Of a DNA stretch of 64,000 bases, positions 48,421-57,789 are shown in pieces; position 1 is the stretch's first letter; each line of letters begins with the position of its first letter. Source of the stretch: Sanguibacter inulinus (lineage in GTDB: Bacteria; Actinomycetota; Actinomycetes; Actinomycetales; Cellulomonadaceae); NCBI RefSeq assembly GCF_013415325.1, contig NZ_JACBYE010000010.1, positions 1-64,000 on the forward strand, read 5' to 3'. A program made the position numbers and the translations under genes. The notes beneath the pieces are model-generated. The model was not told the origin of the DNA. It saw only the letters and a program-made list of their open reading frames with translations, and did not search any database.

Positions 48421-49974
48421 ATGTTCACGCTGAGAAGGACACACGCGGCAGCCGACGCGAGCCTGGCGCTCGCCGAGGCGCGCCAGAACACCGACGCGGT
48501 CACCGCGGTGGTCGAGGCGCTCGCGCGCAGCCGGGAGCCTGGCGACGCCGTGCAGCGCGTCCTCGACGTCGTGCGCGAGCAGTTCGGCTGGGCCTACGGC
48601 TCGTACTGGCGGATCGCCGAGGACGAGCCCGTGCTCGAGTTCGCCCAGGAGTCCGGCTCGGTCGGCGAGGAGTTCCGCGCCGTGACGGCCACGGCCTCGT
48701 TCCGTGAGGGCGTGGGCCTGTCCGGTCGCGCGTGGAAGTCCCGCGACCTCGTGGTCGTCGAAGACCTCGGTGACCTCCGCGACTGCGTGCGGGCGCCTGC
48801 CGCCCAGCGCGTCGGTGTCCGCAGCGGTATCTGCTTCCCCCTCTACGAGGACGGTCAGGTGGCCGGGACGATGGACTTCTTCGCGACCGAGGTCCTCGCG
48901 CTCTCGCCCCAGCGCGTCGAGACTCTGCGCAGCATCGGTGTCCTGGTGTCGCAGGCCCTCGAGAGGGTCGTCGTCGCCGAGCGACAGGCCCTCGACAAGC
49001 AGGACGTCGACGCCGTGAGCTCTGTGCTGCGCGAGGTCTCTGTCGCGACCTCCCGGGACGCCGCGCTGTCGCGCGCCCTCGACACCATCCGACGTGACTT
49101 CGGCTGGGACTACGGGTCCTTCTGGCAGATCGACGAGGCCGACCAGGTGCTGCGCTTCGGCCAGGAGTCGGGCCAGGTCGGCGAAGAGTTCCGCACCGTG
49201 ACCCGTGCGGCCTCCTTCGCCCAGGGTGTCGGCGTCGCGGGGCGGGCGTGGAAGACGCGAGACCTCGTCTACGTGCGCGACCTCGCGCAGGTGACCGACT
49301 GCGTGCGTGCACCCGTCGCCCAGCGCGCCGGGGTGAAGTCCGGGGTGTGCCTGCCGATCCTCGTCCGCGGGACCGTCGTCGGGACGATGGACTTCTTCGT
49401 CACCTCGACACTCACGATCTCTGCTGGCCGTGAAGAGGCTCTGCGCAACACGGCCTTCCTCCTCGGGCAGGCCCTCGAGCGCATCGAGGCTGCGGACCGC
49501 CTGACGACCGCGGGCAACGAGCTCGTCGCGTCGATCGACGAGGTCGAGCGCAACGTGCTGTCGGCCACCCGTGTGGCGACAGACGGGCGTCTCCTCGCGG
49601 AGCGCGCGAACGACGAGGTCACCCGGCTCGGCGAGTCGTCGCAGGAGATCGGCACCGTGGTCAACGTCATCGGGCGGATCGCCGCGCAGACGAACCTGCT
49701 CGCCCTCAACGCGGCGATCGAGGCCGCGCGGGCCGGTGAGGCGGGCCGCGGGTTCGCCGTCGTCGCCAACGAGGTCAAGGACCTCGCCAACGAGACGGCA
49801 CGGGCCACGACCGAGGTCGGGCAGCGGATCTCCGCGATCCAGGAGCTGGTCGACGAGGTCGTCGGGTCGCTGACGAGCATCAGCGACGCCGTCGGTCAGA
49901 TCAACGAGACCCAGGCGACCATCGGCGGCGTCCTCACGGAGCAGGCTGCGGTCACGCGCGCGATCCTCGACTGA
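48421..49974 (+). CDS. Soluble chemoreceptor with two GAF domains
   Basis: 517 residues with no transmembrane segment. Two tandem GAF domains (about 30-185 and 200-355) both contain DCVRAPxAQ and a nearby SG(I/V)CxP, so each has a conserved Cys pair. A compact methyl-accepting signalling domain follows (about 370-517) with the CheA/CheW-contact tip [27 protein letters not shown] (in two parts either side of EAARAG). It should report a cytoplasmic signal to CheA. Paralogous to the gene at 52042-53598. A sigma-28-like promoter precedes it; no che genes are in the window. Confidence 0.88.
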   Translation: MFTLRRTHAAADASLALAEARQNTDAVTAVVEALARSREPGDAVQRVLDVVREQFGWAYGSYWRIAEDEPVLEFAQESGSVGEEFRAVTATASFREGVGLSGRAWKSRDLVVVEDLGDLRDCVRAPAAQRVGVRSGICFPLYEDGQVAGTMDFFATEVLALSPQRVETLRSIGVLVSQALERVVVAERQALDKQDVDAVSSVLREVSVATSRDAALSRALDTIRRDFGWDYGSFWQIDEADQVLRFGQESGQVGEEFRTVTRAASFAQGVGVAGRAWKTRDLVYVRDLAQVTDCVRAPVAQRAGVKSGVCLPILVRGTVVGTMDFFVTSTLTISAGREEALRNTAFLLGQALERIEAADRLTTAGNELVASIDEVERNVLSATRVATDGRLLAERANDEVTRLGESSQEIGTVVNVIGRIAAQTNLLALNAAIEAARAGEAGRGFAVVANEVKDLANETARATTEVGQRISAIQELVDEVVGSLTSISDAVGQINETQATIGGVLTEQAAVTRAILD

Positions 49975-50073
49975 GGGCCGCGGGGGTGCGGGGCGAGCTG
50001 CCCCGTGCCGTCCGGAGGGAGACCCGTCCCGGGTGGCAGGGGGCCGTGGGACGGGACTCACATAGTTGAAACC

Positions 50074-50100
50074 TCAATCAGTGAAGACCGGGGTCGATCT
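50074..50100 (+). promoter_or_regulatory. Sigma-28-like promoter of second chemoreceptor
   Basis: TCAA (50074-50077), 15 nt, GTCGATCT (50093-50100), weaker than but spaced identically to the site at 48322. It lies 32 nt upstream of ATG 50132. Confidence 0.5.
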
Positions 50101-50131
50101 GAAGGGTCCCCTGAGATGTACGGAGAGCACC

Positions 50132-51748
50132 ATGAGCATCCCCCCGCAGAAGCGCGCAGCAGCCCGGCTCGAAGACCTGAGCGTCCGCGTCAAGGTCCTC
50201 GGCGTGGTCGCGATCGCGACAGTCGTCGCCATCGTCATCGGCCTGGTCGGGCTGCAGGCCCTGTCAGCCTCGGCCGACACGACCGAGCAGCTCTACGAGG
50301 AGAACGTGCTCGGTGTCCTCCACGCCTCGGAGATGGAGCTCGCGATGAACGACATGCGGCTCCGCTCGCGTGACGCGATCCTCGCGCTCGACCCCGACAA
50401 GACGCGTGAGAAGCTGACCGAGCTCGACGACGCCGAGGCGGCCTTCGAGGAGGCCGAGGGCCTCTACGCAGCGACCCCGCTCGACGCCGCGCGCGAGAAG
50501 ACCCTCGCCGAGCTCACCACGACGATCGACGCCTACCTGACGGTCCAGCGCGACGTCATGGGACCCCTCGCGATCGCCGGCGACATCGAGGGCTGGACAG
50601 CGGCCAACGACGAGCAGTCTCGCCCGTTGACCACCGCCATGAACGAGCAGATCTCGAGCCTCGTCGAGACCGAGCGGACCCGCGCCTCCGAGGCTGTCGA
50701 GGCCTCGCGCGACAGCTACGTCCAGCAGCGGACCGTCTCGGTGGTCATCCTGATCGCCGGTGCGCTGCTCGCGCTGACCCTGGGCTGGTTGGTCGCCCGT
50801 GGGATCACGCGGAGCGCCGTCGCCGTGCAGCGGGTCGCCGAGCACCTGGCCGAGGGCGACCTCACGCAGACCTCCGGTCTGACCTCTCGTGACGAGATGG
50901 GCCGGATGGGCGCCGCGCTCGACGTCGCGACCCGCAGGCTCGGCGAGGTCATGAGCACCGTGGTGCGGTCCTCCGACTCGGTCGCCGCCGCGTCGGAAGA
51001 GCTCTCGGCCAGCTCGCAGCAGATCTCGGCCGGTGCTGAGGAGACCTCCGCTCAGGCCGGGGTCGTGTCGGCAGCGGCGCTCCAGGTCTCGGGCAACGTG
51101 CAGACCGTCGCAGCCGGCGCTGAGGAGATGGGTGCGTCGATCCGGGAGATCTCCCAGTCGGCCAACGACGCCGCCCGGGTCGCTGGAGAGGCCGTGACCG
51201 CCGCAGCCAGCGCCACGGGTTCGGTGGCCCAGCTCGGTGCGTCCAGCCAGGAGATCGGCGACGTCGTGCGCGTCATCACGACCATCGCCGAGCAGACGAA
51301 CCTGCTGGCCCTCAACGCGACCATCGAGGCCGCGCGTGCTGGTGAGGCCGGCAAGGGCTTTGCTGTCGTCGCCTCGGAGGTCAAGGAGCTGGCGCAGGAG
51401 ACGGCCCGCGCGACCGAGTCGATCGGACGCCTCGTCGAGACCATCCAGTCGGACACGGCGGGTGCCGTGTCCGCGATCGAGCACATCACCGGCGTGATCT
51501 CGTCGATCAACGACTACCAGCTGACGATCGCCTCGGCCGTCGAGGAGCAGACCGCGACGACGACGGAGATGAGCCGCAACGTGGCCGACGCCTCGACCGG
51601 GGTGGGCGAGATCGCCGGCAACATCACCGGGGTCTCGGACGCCGCCGACTCGACCACGCAGGCGCTCGCCCAGACGACCGTCGCGGTCAACGAGCTCGCC
51701 CGGATGGCCACAGAGCTGCGGGCCTCGGTCTCGACCTTCACGTACTGA
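50132..51748 (+). CDS. mcp: Membrane methyl-accepting chemotaxis protein
   Basis: 538 residues, classical layout. TM1 is at about 23-45. A periplasmic-side four-helix-bundle sensor (about 46-200) has [20 protein letters not shown] typical of 4HB_MCP. TM2 (about 203-225) precedes HAMP (about 225-280) and a long signalling hairpin whose tip is [18 protein letters not shown] and GKGFAVVA. No C-terminal CheR-binding pentapeptide is visible. ATG 50132 has GGAGAG upstream. Its ligand is unknown. Confidence 0.92.
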   Translation: MSIPPQKRAAARLEDLSVRVKVLGVVAIATVVAIVIGLVGLQALSASADTTEQLYEENVLGVLHASEMELAMNDMRLRSRDAILALDPDKTREKLTELDDAEAAFEEAEGLYAATPLDAAREKTLAELTTTIDAYLTVQRDVMGPLAIAGDIEGWTAANDEQSRPLTTAMNEQISSLVETERTRASEAVEASRDSYVQQRTVSVVILIAGALLALTLGWLVARGITRSAVAVQRVAEHLAEGDLTQTSGLTSRDEMGRMGAALDVATRRLGEVMSTVVRSSDSVAAASEELSASSQQISAGAEETSAQAGVVSAAALQVSGNVQTVAAGAEEMGASIREISQSANDAARVAGEAVTAAASATGSVAQLGASSQEIGDVVRVITTIAEQTNLLALNATIEAARAGEAGKGFAVVASEVKELAQETARATESIGRLVETIQSDTAGAVSAIEHITGVISSINDYQLTIASAVEEQTATTTEMSRNVADASTGVGEIAGNITGVSDAADSTTQALAQTTVAVNELARMATELRASVSTFTY

Positions 51749-51843
51749 CCGGCACGGCCGGGTCGGCTTAGGCCGGGCCGGGCGGGCGGGGTCCGGCCTT
51801 GGCGGGCTCAGGCCGGTCCGGCGCGGTCCGGCCCCGACTACTC

Positions 51844-52007
51844 GAGGTCGCACGGGTGGCCGCGAGGTCGTACGTCCGGGGCCGAGGTCGCACGGACACG
51901 CCGAGCCGCCTCTCTGAGGGGCCCTGTTCGGCGTGTCTGTGCGACCTCGACCGGGATGGTGCGACCTCGGTCGGTAAGAACGACCTCCGTGGGGGACGTG
52001 CGACCTC
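51844..52007. repeat. GAGGTCGCAC repeat block with large inverted repeat
   Basis: The convergent gap between two chemoreceptor genes holds five perfect GAGGTCGCAC copies: plus at 51844 and 51884; minus at 51939, 51959 and 51998. Degenerate copies lie at 51864 and about 51980. Arms 51883-51904 and 51928-51949 form a 22-bp inverted repeat with one mismatch and a 23-nt loop. It likely terminates both genes but the repeated motif exceeds what a terminator needs. Confidence 0.85.
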
Positions 52008-52041
52008 GGCAGAGGTGCGGCTCGGCGCGGGATCGCTCGTG

Positions 52042-53598
52042 TCAGCGCAGGATCGCGCGCGTCACCGATGCCTGCTCGGTGAGGACCGAGCCGATGACGT
52101 GCTGCGTCTCGTTGATCCGTTCGACAGCGTCGCGGATCTGCGCGAGGGACGAGACGGCCGACTGCGCCTGGCTCTGGATCGCGTCCACCCGGCCCTGCAC
52201 CTGGGTCGTGGCGCGGGCCGTCTCGTTCGCGAGGTCCTTGACCTCGCTCGCGACGACCGCGAACCCGCGGCCCGCCTCGCCGGCGCGGGCAGCCTCGATG
52301 GTCGCGTTGAGCGCGAGCAGGTTGGTCTGCGCGGCGATCGTCTGGATCGTCTTGACGACGTCCCCGATCTCCTCGCTCGACCTGTTGAGCCGTGCGATGT
52401 CCTCGTCGGCCTCGAGCGCGAGCCGCTGCCCCTCCGTCGCGACGCCCGTCGCCGAGAGGACGTTGCGCTCGACCTCTTCGATCGACGTGACGAGCTCTTG
52501 CCCGGCGGTCGCCAGCCTGTCGGCGTCGGCGAAGCGCTCGAGCGCCTGACCGAGCAGGAACACGGTGTCGCGCAGGGCGGCCTCGCGCCCCTGCGACAGG
52601 GGGAGGCGGGAGGTCGAGAAGAAGTCCATCGTGCCGACGACGACCCCGTCGACGATCACTGGCAGGCAGACCCCCGACTGCACGCCCTCCTTCTGCGCGA
52701 CAGGGGCGCGCACGCAGTCGGTCACCTCGGCCAGGTCCGCGACGAACAGCAGGTCGCGCTGGCGCCACGTGCGCCCCGCGAGGCCGACTCCCTCGGCGAA
52801 GGACGCCGACTGGGTCACCTCGCGGAAGGCGGCGCCGACGGTGCCGGACTCCTGGGAGAAGTGCAGCTTCTGGTCGGTCGCGTCGACAGCCCAGTACGAG
52901 CCGTAGGCCCAGCCGAAGCCCTCCCGGATGGTGCGCAGCGCCCGGGCCAGGGCGACGTCGGCGCTCGGGGCGGTCGTCACCTCGCGCAGCACTGCGGAGG
53001 TGGCCGAGGTGTCCTGCGCTGCCGACGCCTGACGCTCGCCCTGCACCACGCGCTCGAGCGTGCGGGAGACGAGCGTGCCGATCACCGTGAGCGCACGGTG
53101 CCGTGCGGGGGAGAGGTCGAGGACCTCTTCGGTGAAGAAGTCCATCGTGCCGACAGTCCGCCCGTCGACGCGCAGCGGGAAGCAGACGCCCGAGCGGATC
53201 CCCGCACGCTGGGCGACGGGTGCGCGGACGCAGTCGGTGAGGTCGCCGAGGTCCGGGACGGCGATCATCTCGTCGGCGGCCCACGCCCGCCCGCTCAGCC
53301 CGACACCCCGGGCGAAGGTCGCGCTGCGCGTGACGGCCCGGAAGTCCTCGGAGGCCGCGCCGGACTCGGCGACGAAGTGCAGCGTCGAGTCTTCGGCGCT
53401 CACCGACCAGTACGAGCCGTAGGTCCAGCCAAAGGCCTCGCGCACGACCTCGAGCGCGACCAGTGCCGCAGTCGAGCTGTCCCGCGTCGTGGCGAGACGC
53501 TCCTGCACCAGCCCGACCGCGTTCAGGTCGGTCTGCGACTGCACGAGCTCGGCCCGCACGGCATCCAGCTCTCGGGCTGATCTGCGCGATCCCCACAT
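52042..53598 (-). CDS. Soluble chemoreceptor with two GAF domains (paralogue)
   Basis: 518 residues, no membrane segment. Two GAF domains (about 35-190 and 205-360) again carry DCVRAPVAQ and SGVCxP. The C-terminal signalling domain has [18 protein letters not shown]. It is a clear paralogue of the protein at 48421-49974, differing mainly in the N-terminal helix. ATG 53598 has GAGGAG 6 nt upstream. A weaker sigma-28-like promoter lies at 53650-53676. Probably arose by local duplication with inversion around the membrane receptor. Confidence 0.88.
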   Translation of the reverse strand: MWGSRRSARELDAVRAELVQSQTDLNAVGLVQERLATTRDSSTAALVALEVVREAFGWTYGSYWSVSAEDSTLHFVAESGAASEDFRAVTRSATFARGVGLSGRAWAADEMIAVPDLGDLTDCVRAPVAQRAGIRSGVCFPLRVDGRTVGTMDFFTEEVLDLSPARHRALTVIGTLVSRTLERVVQGERQASAAQDTSATSAVLREVTTAPSADVALARALRTIREGFGWAYGSYWAVDATDQKLHFSQESGTVGAAFREVTQSASFAEGVGLAGRTWRQRDLLFVADLAEVTDCVRAPVAQKEGVQSGVCLPVIVDGVVVGTMDFFSTSRLPLSQGREAALRDTVFLLGQALERFADADRLATAGQELVTSIEEVERNVLSATGVATEGQRLALEADEDIARLNRSSEEIGDVVKTIQTIAAQTNLLALNATIEAARAGEAGRGFAVVASEVKDLANETARATTQVQGRVDAIQSQAQSAVSSLAQIRDAVERINETQHVIGSVLTEQASVTRAILR

Positions 53599-53649
53599 GA
53601 CGACTCCTCGAGTCAGGTCGCCCCCTTGCGCCACGCTGGCGTGTGCGTC

Positions 53650-53676
53650 TCATCGGGCGGCGCGGGGCGTTCATGA
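53650..53676 (-). promoter_or_regulatory. Weak sigma-28-like promoter of third chemoreceptor
   Basis: On the minus strand TCAT, 15 nt, CCCGATGA. The spacing is as in the other two; -35 and -10 each deviate. It lies 52 nt upstream of the ATG. Confidence 0.35.
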
Positions 53677-53795
53677 GGGACCGGGGAGGGTGGTCGTGCC
53701 GACGGGACCCAGTGCAGCGCGGAGCGAGACGACCGCGTCCACATCGCAAGACAGGTGTTCACATGTCGACACGGAGATGCCACAGTCGTCCCATC

Positions 53796-53888
53796 ATGCG
53801 CCGCGACACGACCGTGCTCTCGCACGTCAGCCCCCTTGCACAGCCCCGCCACGTCGGCGCCGGCTGCTGTTGTCGCTGTAGCCGCTGA
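53796..53888 (+). CDS. Candidate cysteine-rich leader peptide upstream of ABC importer
   Basis: 30-residue ORF ending in GAGCCCRCSR, four Cys among its last seven residues, preceded by QPRHV. Actinobacterial cysteine-attenuator leaders are short, carry an RHV-like motif and a terminal Cys cluster, and precede sulfur-acquisition genes; this fits that pattern. An in-frame ATG at 53763 would give 41 residues. It lies 356 bp upstream of the binding-protein gene; two hairpins (54172-54192 and 54207-54222) sit just before that start. Function is inferred from composition and position. Confidence 0.5.
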   Translation: MRRDTTVLSHVSPLAQPRHVGAGCCCRCSR

Positions 53889-54244
53889 GCGGTTCGCCAC
53901 CCACTCGCAGCTTGGCCCAGGGCAGGGGCCGCGACGTGAGACGGTCCCCGACCGCTCCCTGATCCCCGTCACCACCCGCGCACGGCGCGAGGTCTGCTGA
54001 CCGCGATCAGGCCACTCGACCCCTCGAGCCACGCCCCACCCCGGCCGACATCTCGTCGTACTCGGGTGCGCACCTCGCTCGCGCCTCCCCAGGACACGTC
54101 CTCGGATGTCGTCGAGCGCACCTCCTCCGCCCTGCGGCGTCGACGACGCTGCTCGGTGCCGCCTCTCCTCACCACCCCGCCCCACGGGGTGGCGCCCTCA
54201 CAGCCCGACCGGCCCACCGGTCGCCCGGGCAGAACGGACCACCT
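53889..54244 (+). promoter_or_regulatory. Untranslated leader region with attenuator-like hairpins
   Basis: 356 bp with no credible gene. Near its end are an 8-bp perfect stem with a 5-nt loop (54172-54179/54185-54192) and a 6-bp perfect stem with a 4-nt loop (54207-54212/54217-54222), the second 22 nt before GTG 54245. They could control readthrough or ribosome access in response to translation of the upstream Cys-rich ORF. No known riboswitch consensus was recognised. Confidence 0.4.
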
Positions 54245-55777
54245 GTGCGAGTTCCCGCAGTCTGCATCCACGCTACGGCCAAGGCCGCAGCGGCCCTCCT
54301 CACAGCCTCCCTCCTGCTCACCGCGTGCTCTGCCGATGCGTCAGACTCGGGCTCCGGCAGCGCCGCGGCCTCAGGCATCTCGGACGAGATCGTCATCGGC
54401 TCGACCAACGAGCCCACGGGGCTCGTCCGCAACGTCGGCGGGAGCTCGGGCATCTCGCAGACCATGACCCGCAACGTCTACGAGGGCCTCACCTCGGTCG
54501 ACGTCGACGGCACCGTGATCCCGACGCTCGCCGAGTCCTGGGACGTGTCCGAGGACGGCCTCACCTACACCTTCCACCTGCAGCAGGGCGTGACCTTCCA
54601 CGACGGGACGCCGTTCACCGCGGCCGACGTCGCGTGGAGCATCTCCGAGGCGATCGGTCCGGACTCCAAGAGCGCCCGCAAGAACGACCTGCTCGTCATC
54701 ACCGACATCGCGCAGCCCGACGAGCAGACCGTCGAGCTGACGCTCTCGCGCCGCAGCCAGTCGCTGCTGTTCAACCTGGCCTCGGTGACCGTCGTCAAGG
54801 ACGGCGACACGGAGCTCACGAGCGACAACGGCACGGGCCCGTACAGCCTCGTCGAGTGGACGCAGGGCGACCACCTCACCATCGCACGCAACCCCGACTA
54901 CTGGGGCGAGCAGCCGAAGAACGAGGGTGTGACCTTCAGGTTCTTCAAGGACACGACAGCACTCAACAACGCGCTGCTCACCGGCGACCTCGACCTCGTG
55001 ATCGCAGAGGACTCCCCGGACCAGCTGCTCCAGTTCGAGGGCAACGACGACTTCACCATCACCGAGGGCACCTCGACCACCAAGCAGCTGTGGGCCTTCA
55101 ACGACCGCGAGGCGCCCTTCGACGACGTCCGTGTCCGCCAGGCGCTCTACACGGCCCTCGACCGCGAGCGCATCCTCGACACCGTCTGGGACGGCTACGG
55201 TCAGGTCATCGGCTCGATGGTCCCGCCGACCGACCCCTGGTACATCGACGACCTCGCCGACGCGCACGCCTACGACCCCGACGCCGCCAAGGCCCTGCTC
55301 GCCGAGGCCGGCGTGAGCGACCTCGAGATCACCGTCGACTACGTGGCGGGCGAGCCGTCTGACACCATCGCGCAGCTGATCCAGACAGACCTCGCAGACG
55401 TGGGCGTGACGCTCACGCTCAACCCGATCGACGACGCTACCTGGTACCAGAAGATCTACACGGACCACGACTTCGAGACGACGATCATGGGCCACGTGAA
55501 CCCGCGCGACGTGGTCTGGTACGCGAACCCGGACTTCTACTGGGGCTACGACAACGCCGACGTCCAGCAGTGGGTCGCCGACGCCGACGCCGCCACCTCC
55601 GAAGAGGAGCAGGTCGAGCTGCTCACCCAGGTCAACCAGACGATCGGCGAGGAGGCGGCCACCGCGTGGCTGTACCTCGACCCGCAGATCCGGGTCGCCC
55701 GCTCCGAGATCAGCGGCTTCCCGGTCGACCAGGTGACGGAGAGCTTCTACGTCGCCGACATCGTGCGAGCGGACTGA
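54245..55777 (+). CDS. dppA: Peptide/nickel-type ABC transporter substrate-binding lipoprotein
   Basis: 510 residues, SBP_bac_5 family. The lipobox is LTAC near residue 27. Family motifs are PTLAESWDVSEDGLTYTFHL, FHDGTPFTAADVAWS and a NPDYWGEQP segment. First gene of a five-gene importer operon. GTG 54245 is the only start that leaves a complete lipoprotein signal. Substrate unproven: family members bind oligopeptides, glutathione, nickel or sugars; the upstream Cys-rich ORF favours a sulfur-containing peptide. Confidence 0.88.
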   Translation: MRVPAVCIHATAKAAAALLTASLLLTACSADASDSGSGSAAASGISDEIVIGSTNEPTGLVRNVGGSSGISQTMTRNVYEGLTSVDVDGTVIPTLAESWDVSEDGLTYTFHLQQGVTFHDGTPFTAADVAWSISEAIGPDSKSARKNDLLVITDIAQPDEQTVELTLSRRSQSLLFNLASVTVVKDGDTELTSDNGTGPYSLVEWTQGDHLTIARNPDYWGEQPKNEGVTFRFFKDTTALNNALLTGDLDLVIAEDSPDQLLQFEGNDDFTITEGTSTTKQLWAFNDREAPFDDVRVRQALYTALDRERILDTVWDGYGQVIGSMVPPTDPWYIDDLADAHAYDPDAAKALLAEAGVSDLEITVDYVAGEPSDTIAQLIQTDLADVGVTLTLNPIDDATWYQKIYTDHDFETTIMGHVNPRDVVWYANPDFYWGYDNADVQQWVADADAATSEEEQVELLTQVNQTIGEEAATAWLYLDPQIRVARSEISGFPVDQVTESFYVADIVRAD

Positions 55778-55786
55778 CCCGCCCTC

Positions 55787-56860
55787 ATGACGTCGTCCCT
55801 GCACCCTTCGAAGACACCCTCGCTGGAAGCACCCGTGCCGCAGGCACCCGCGCCCCGGCGCGCCCTGAGGGCGAGCGCCCCGATGCTCCGCTACGTGGCA
55901 GTCCGCCTCGTGACGCTCCTCGTGTCGCTCGTGCTCGCAGCCGTCGTCGTCTTCGTCGTGCTGCGCCTGCTCCCGGGGGACAGCGCGGGCACGACGCTGG
56001 GTGTGGGGACGACGACAGACCAGCTCGACCAGCTGCGCAGCGAGCTGGGTACCGACCAGTCGTCGCTCGCGCAGCTCGGTGACTGGGCCGGTGCTCTGCT
56101 GACGGGCGACCTCGGCACGTCCTTCGTGTCGAGGCTGCCTGTCGGCGAGCTCATCACGAGCAAGCTGCCGATCACCGTCCCGCTGAGCCTGGCAGCCTTC
56201 GTGCTGTCGGTCCTCGTCTCGGTGCCGCTCGGCGTCGTCGCGGCCGTGAAGCGCCGCGGTGTCGTCGGTGTGGCAGTCTCCGCGGTCTCCCAGCTCGGGG
56301 TGGCCGTCCCGGTGTTCTGGGTCGGGGTGCTGCTCGTGTGGATCTTCGCCTTGCGCCTCGGGGTGCTGCCGCCCGGTGGCTTCCCGCGGCAGGGCTGGGA
56401 CGACCCGGCGGCCGCCGTCCGTTCGCTCGTCCTGCCCGTCGTGACGGTGTCGATCGCGATGTCGTCGGTCATGGTGCGCTACGTGCGGTCGGCGACGCTC
56501 GACGTGCTCGACCAGGACTACGTCCGCACGGCCCGATCGCTCGGCTACGGACGCTGGCAGGCGCTCGCGCGGCACGGTCTGCGCAACGGCGCCGTGCCCG
56601 TCGTGGCGATCCTCGGCATCGAGCTCGCGACCTCGCTGCTCGGCGCCGTAGTCATCGAGAACGTCTTCGCTCTCCCCGGTCTGGGCACGCTGCTGCTCGA
56701 CTCGGTCACCGGGCGCGACCTGCCCGTCGTCCAGGCGCTCGTGCTGGCGATCACGGCCGTCGTGCTCGTCGTCAACTTCGGGGTCGACCTCCTGCAGCGG
56801 GCCATCGACCCGCGCCTGCGGCTCGGCTCGACCCTCGGCGCGGCTGGAGGCTCGCGATGA
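55787..56860 (+). CDS. dppB: ABC transporter permease, DppB type
   Basis: 357 residues. A Pro/Ala-rich N-terminus (about 1-33) precedes six predicted helices. The EAA loop reads DYVRTARSLGYGRWQAL, and the family hallmark VIENVFALPGLGTLLL follows. It begins 9 nt after the binding-protein stop and ends in an ATGA overlap with dppC. Confidence 0.9.
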   Translation: MTSSLHPSKTPSLEAPVPQAPAPRRALRASAPMLRYVAVRLVTLLVSLVLAAVVVFVVLRLLPGDSAGTTLGVGTTTDQLDQLRSELGTDQSSLAQLGDWAGALLTGDLGTSFVSRLPVGELITSKLPITVPLSLAAFVLSVLVSVPLGVVAAVKRRGVVGVAVSAVSQLGVAVPVFWVGVLLVWIFALRLGVLPPGGFPRQGWDDPAAAVRSLVLPVVTVSIAMSSVMVRYVRSATLDVLDQDYVRTARSLGYGRWQALARHGLRNGAVPVVAILGIELATSLLGAVVIENVFALPGLGTLLLDSVTGRDLPVVQALVLAITAVVLVVNFGVDLLQRAIDPRLRLGSTLGAAGGSR

Positions 56861-57789
56861 CCGACCAGCTCGACTCGCCCCGCGGCCCGCTCTCTACCGC
56901 CGCACCGTCTTCCGACGCGCCCGGCTCTGCGCCGGACGCATCCGCCGCTGCCCCGCGCCGCGCGCCAGCCCGTCGCCTGCGCAGCCCGTCCTTCGTCGTC
57001 GGGGCCTCGATGGTCGCGGTCGTCGTGCTCGTCGGCCTCGTGGCCTTCTTCTGGACGCCCTACACGATCGGCACCCGCGGGACGGGGGAGCGTCTCGGTG
57101 GTCCGAGCGCCGACTTCTGGCTCGGCACGGACAAGCTCGGGCGGGACGTGCTGAGCCAGCTCATGGCCGGCGCGACCAACGCCGTGGTGGTCGCCGTGTG
57201 CTCGGTCGCGATCGCCGCGGTCCTCGGGATCACGCTCGGCGTCCTCGCCGCGTCGACCACGCGGTGGGTCGACGTGGCCGTGCTCAACGTCGTCGACCTC
57301 ATGATCGCCTTCCCGACCCTCCTGCTCGCCATGCTCATCGTCACCGTGCGCGGCGCCTCGCTCAGCTCGGTGATCGCTGCGATCGGCATCTCAGGTGCTG
57401 CGGTGATCGCGCGGATCACGCGCATCAACGCCTCGCGGGTGCTCCGCGAGGACTACGTCGTCGCGGCAGCCGCCTCGGGGACGGGCTGGTGGGGGACGGT
57501 CCGGCGGCACGTGCTGCCCAACGTCGCCCCGACCCTGCTCGTCCAGCTCATGCTGCTCGCCGGGGCCGCGATCCTCGCCGAGGCGTCGTTGTCCTACCTC
57601 GGCCTCGGGCCACGCCCGCCCTACGCCTCGTGGGGACGCATGCTCAACGAGGCGCAGGCGACCATCTCCGCGGCGCCCCTCGCCGCGATCCTGCCCGGCC
57701 TGCTCATCGCCTGGACGGTGCTGGGCCTCAACCTGCTCGGCGACGGTATCCGCGAACGCAGCGACCCGAGCCTGCGAGGAGACCGATGA
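56857..57789 (+). CDS. dppC: ABC transporter permease, DppC type
   Basis: 310 residues. After a disordered N-terminus come TM1 and the DppC motif FWLGTDKLGRDVLSQLMAGA. The EAA loop is EDYVVAAAASGTGWWGTV; the C-terminal SLSYLGLGPRPPYASWG is typical of the family. Overlaps both neighbours by ATGA. Confidence 0.9.
   Translation: MTDQLDSPRGPLSTAAPSSDAPGSAPDASAAAPRRAPARRLRSPSFVVGASMVAVVVLVGLVAFFWTPYTIGTRGTGERLGGPSADFWLGTDKLGRDVLSQLMAGATNAVVVAVCSVAIAAVLGITLGVLAASTTRWVDVAVLNVVDLMIAFPTLLLAMLIVTVRGASLSSVIAAIGISGAAVIARITRINASRVLREDYVVAAAASGTGWWGTVRRHVLPNVAPTLLVQLMLLAGAAILAEASLSYLGLGPRPPYASWGRMLNEAQATISAAPLAAILPGLLIAWTVLGLNLLGDGIRERSDPSLRGDR

Noticed and set aside
50264-53749. 1161-codon minus-strand frame spanning the membrane chemoreceptor and the repeat block
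   Set aside because: It runs antisense to the plus-strand chemoreceptor and out of frame with the minus-strand one; composition is low complexity.
53600-54244. SAM or other riboswitch upstream of the ABC importer
   Set aside because: Short hairpins are present but no recognisable riboswitch core was found; the Cys-rich ORF is the better explanation.
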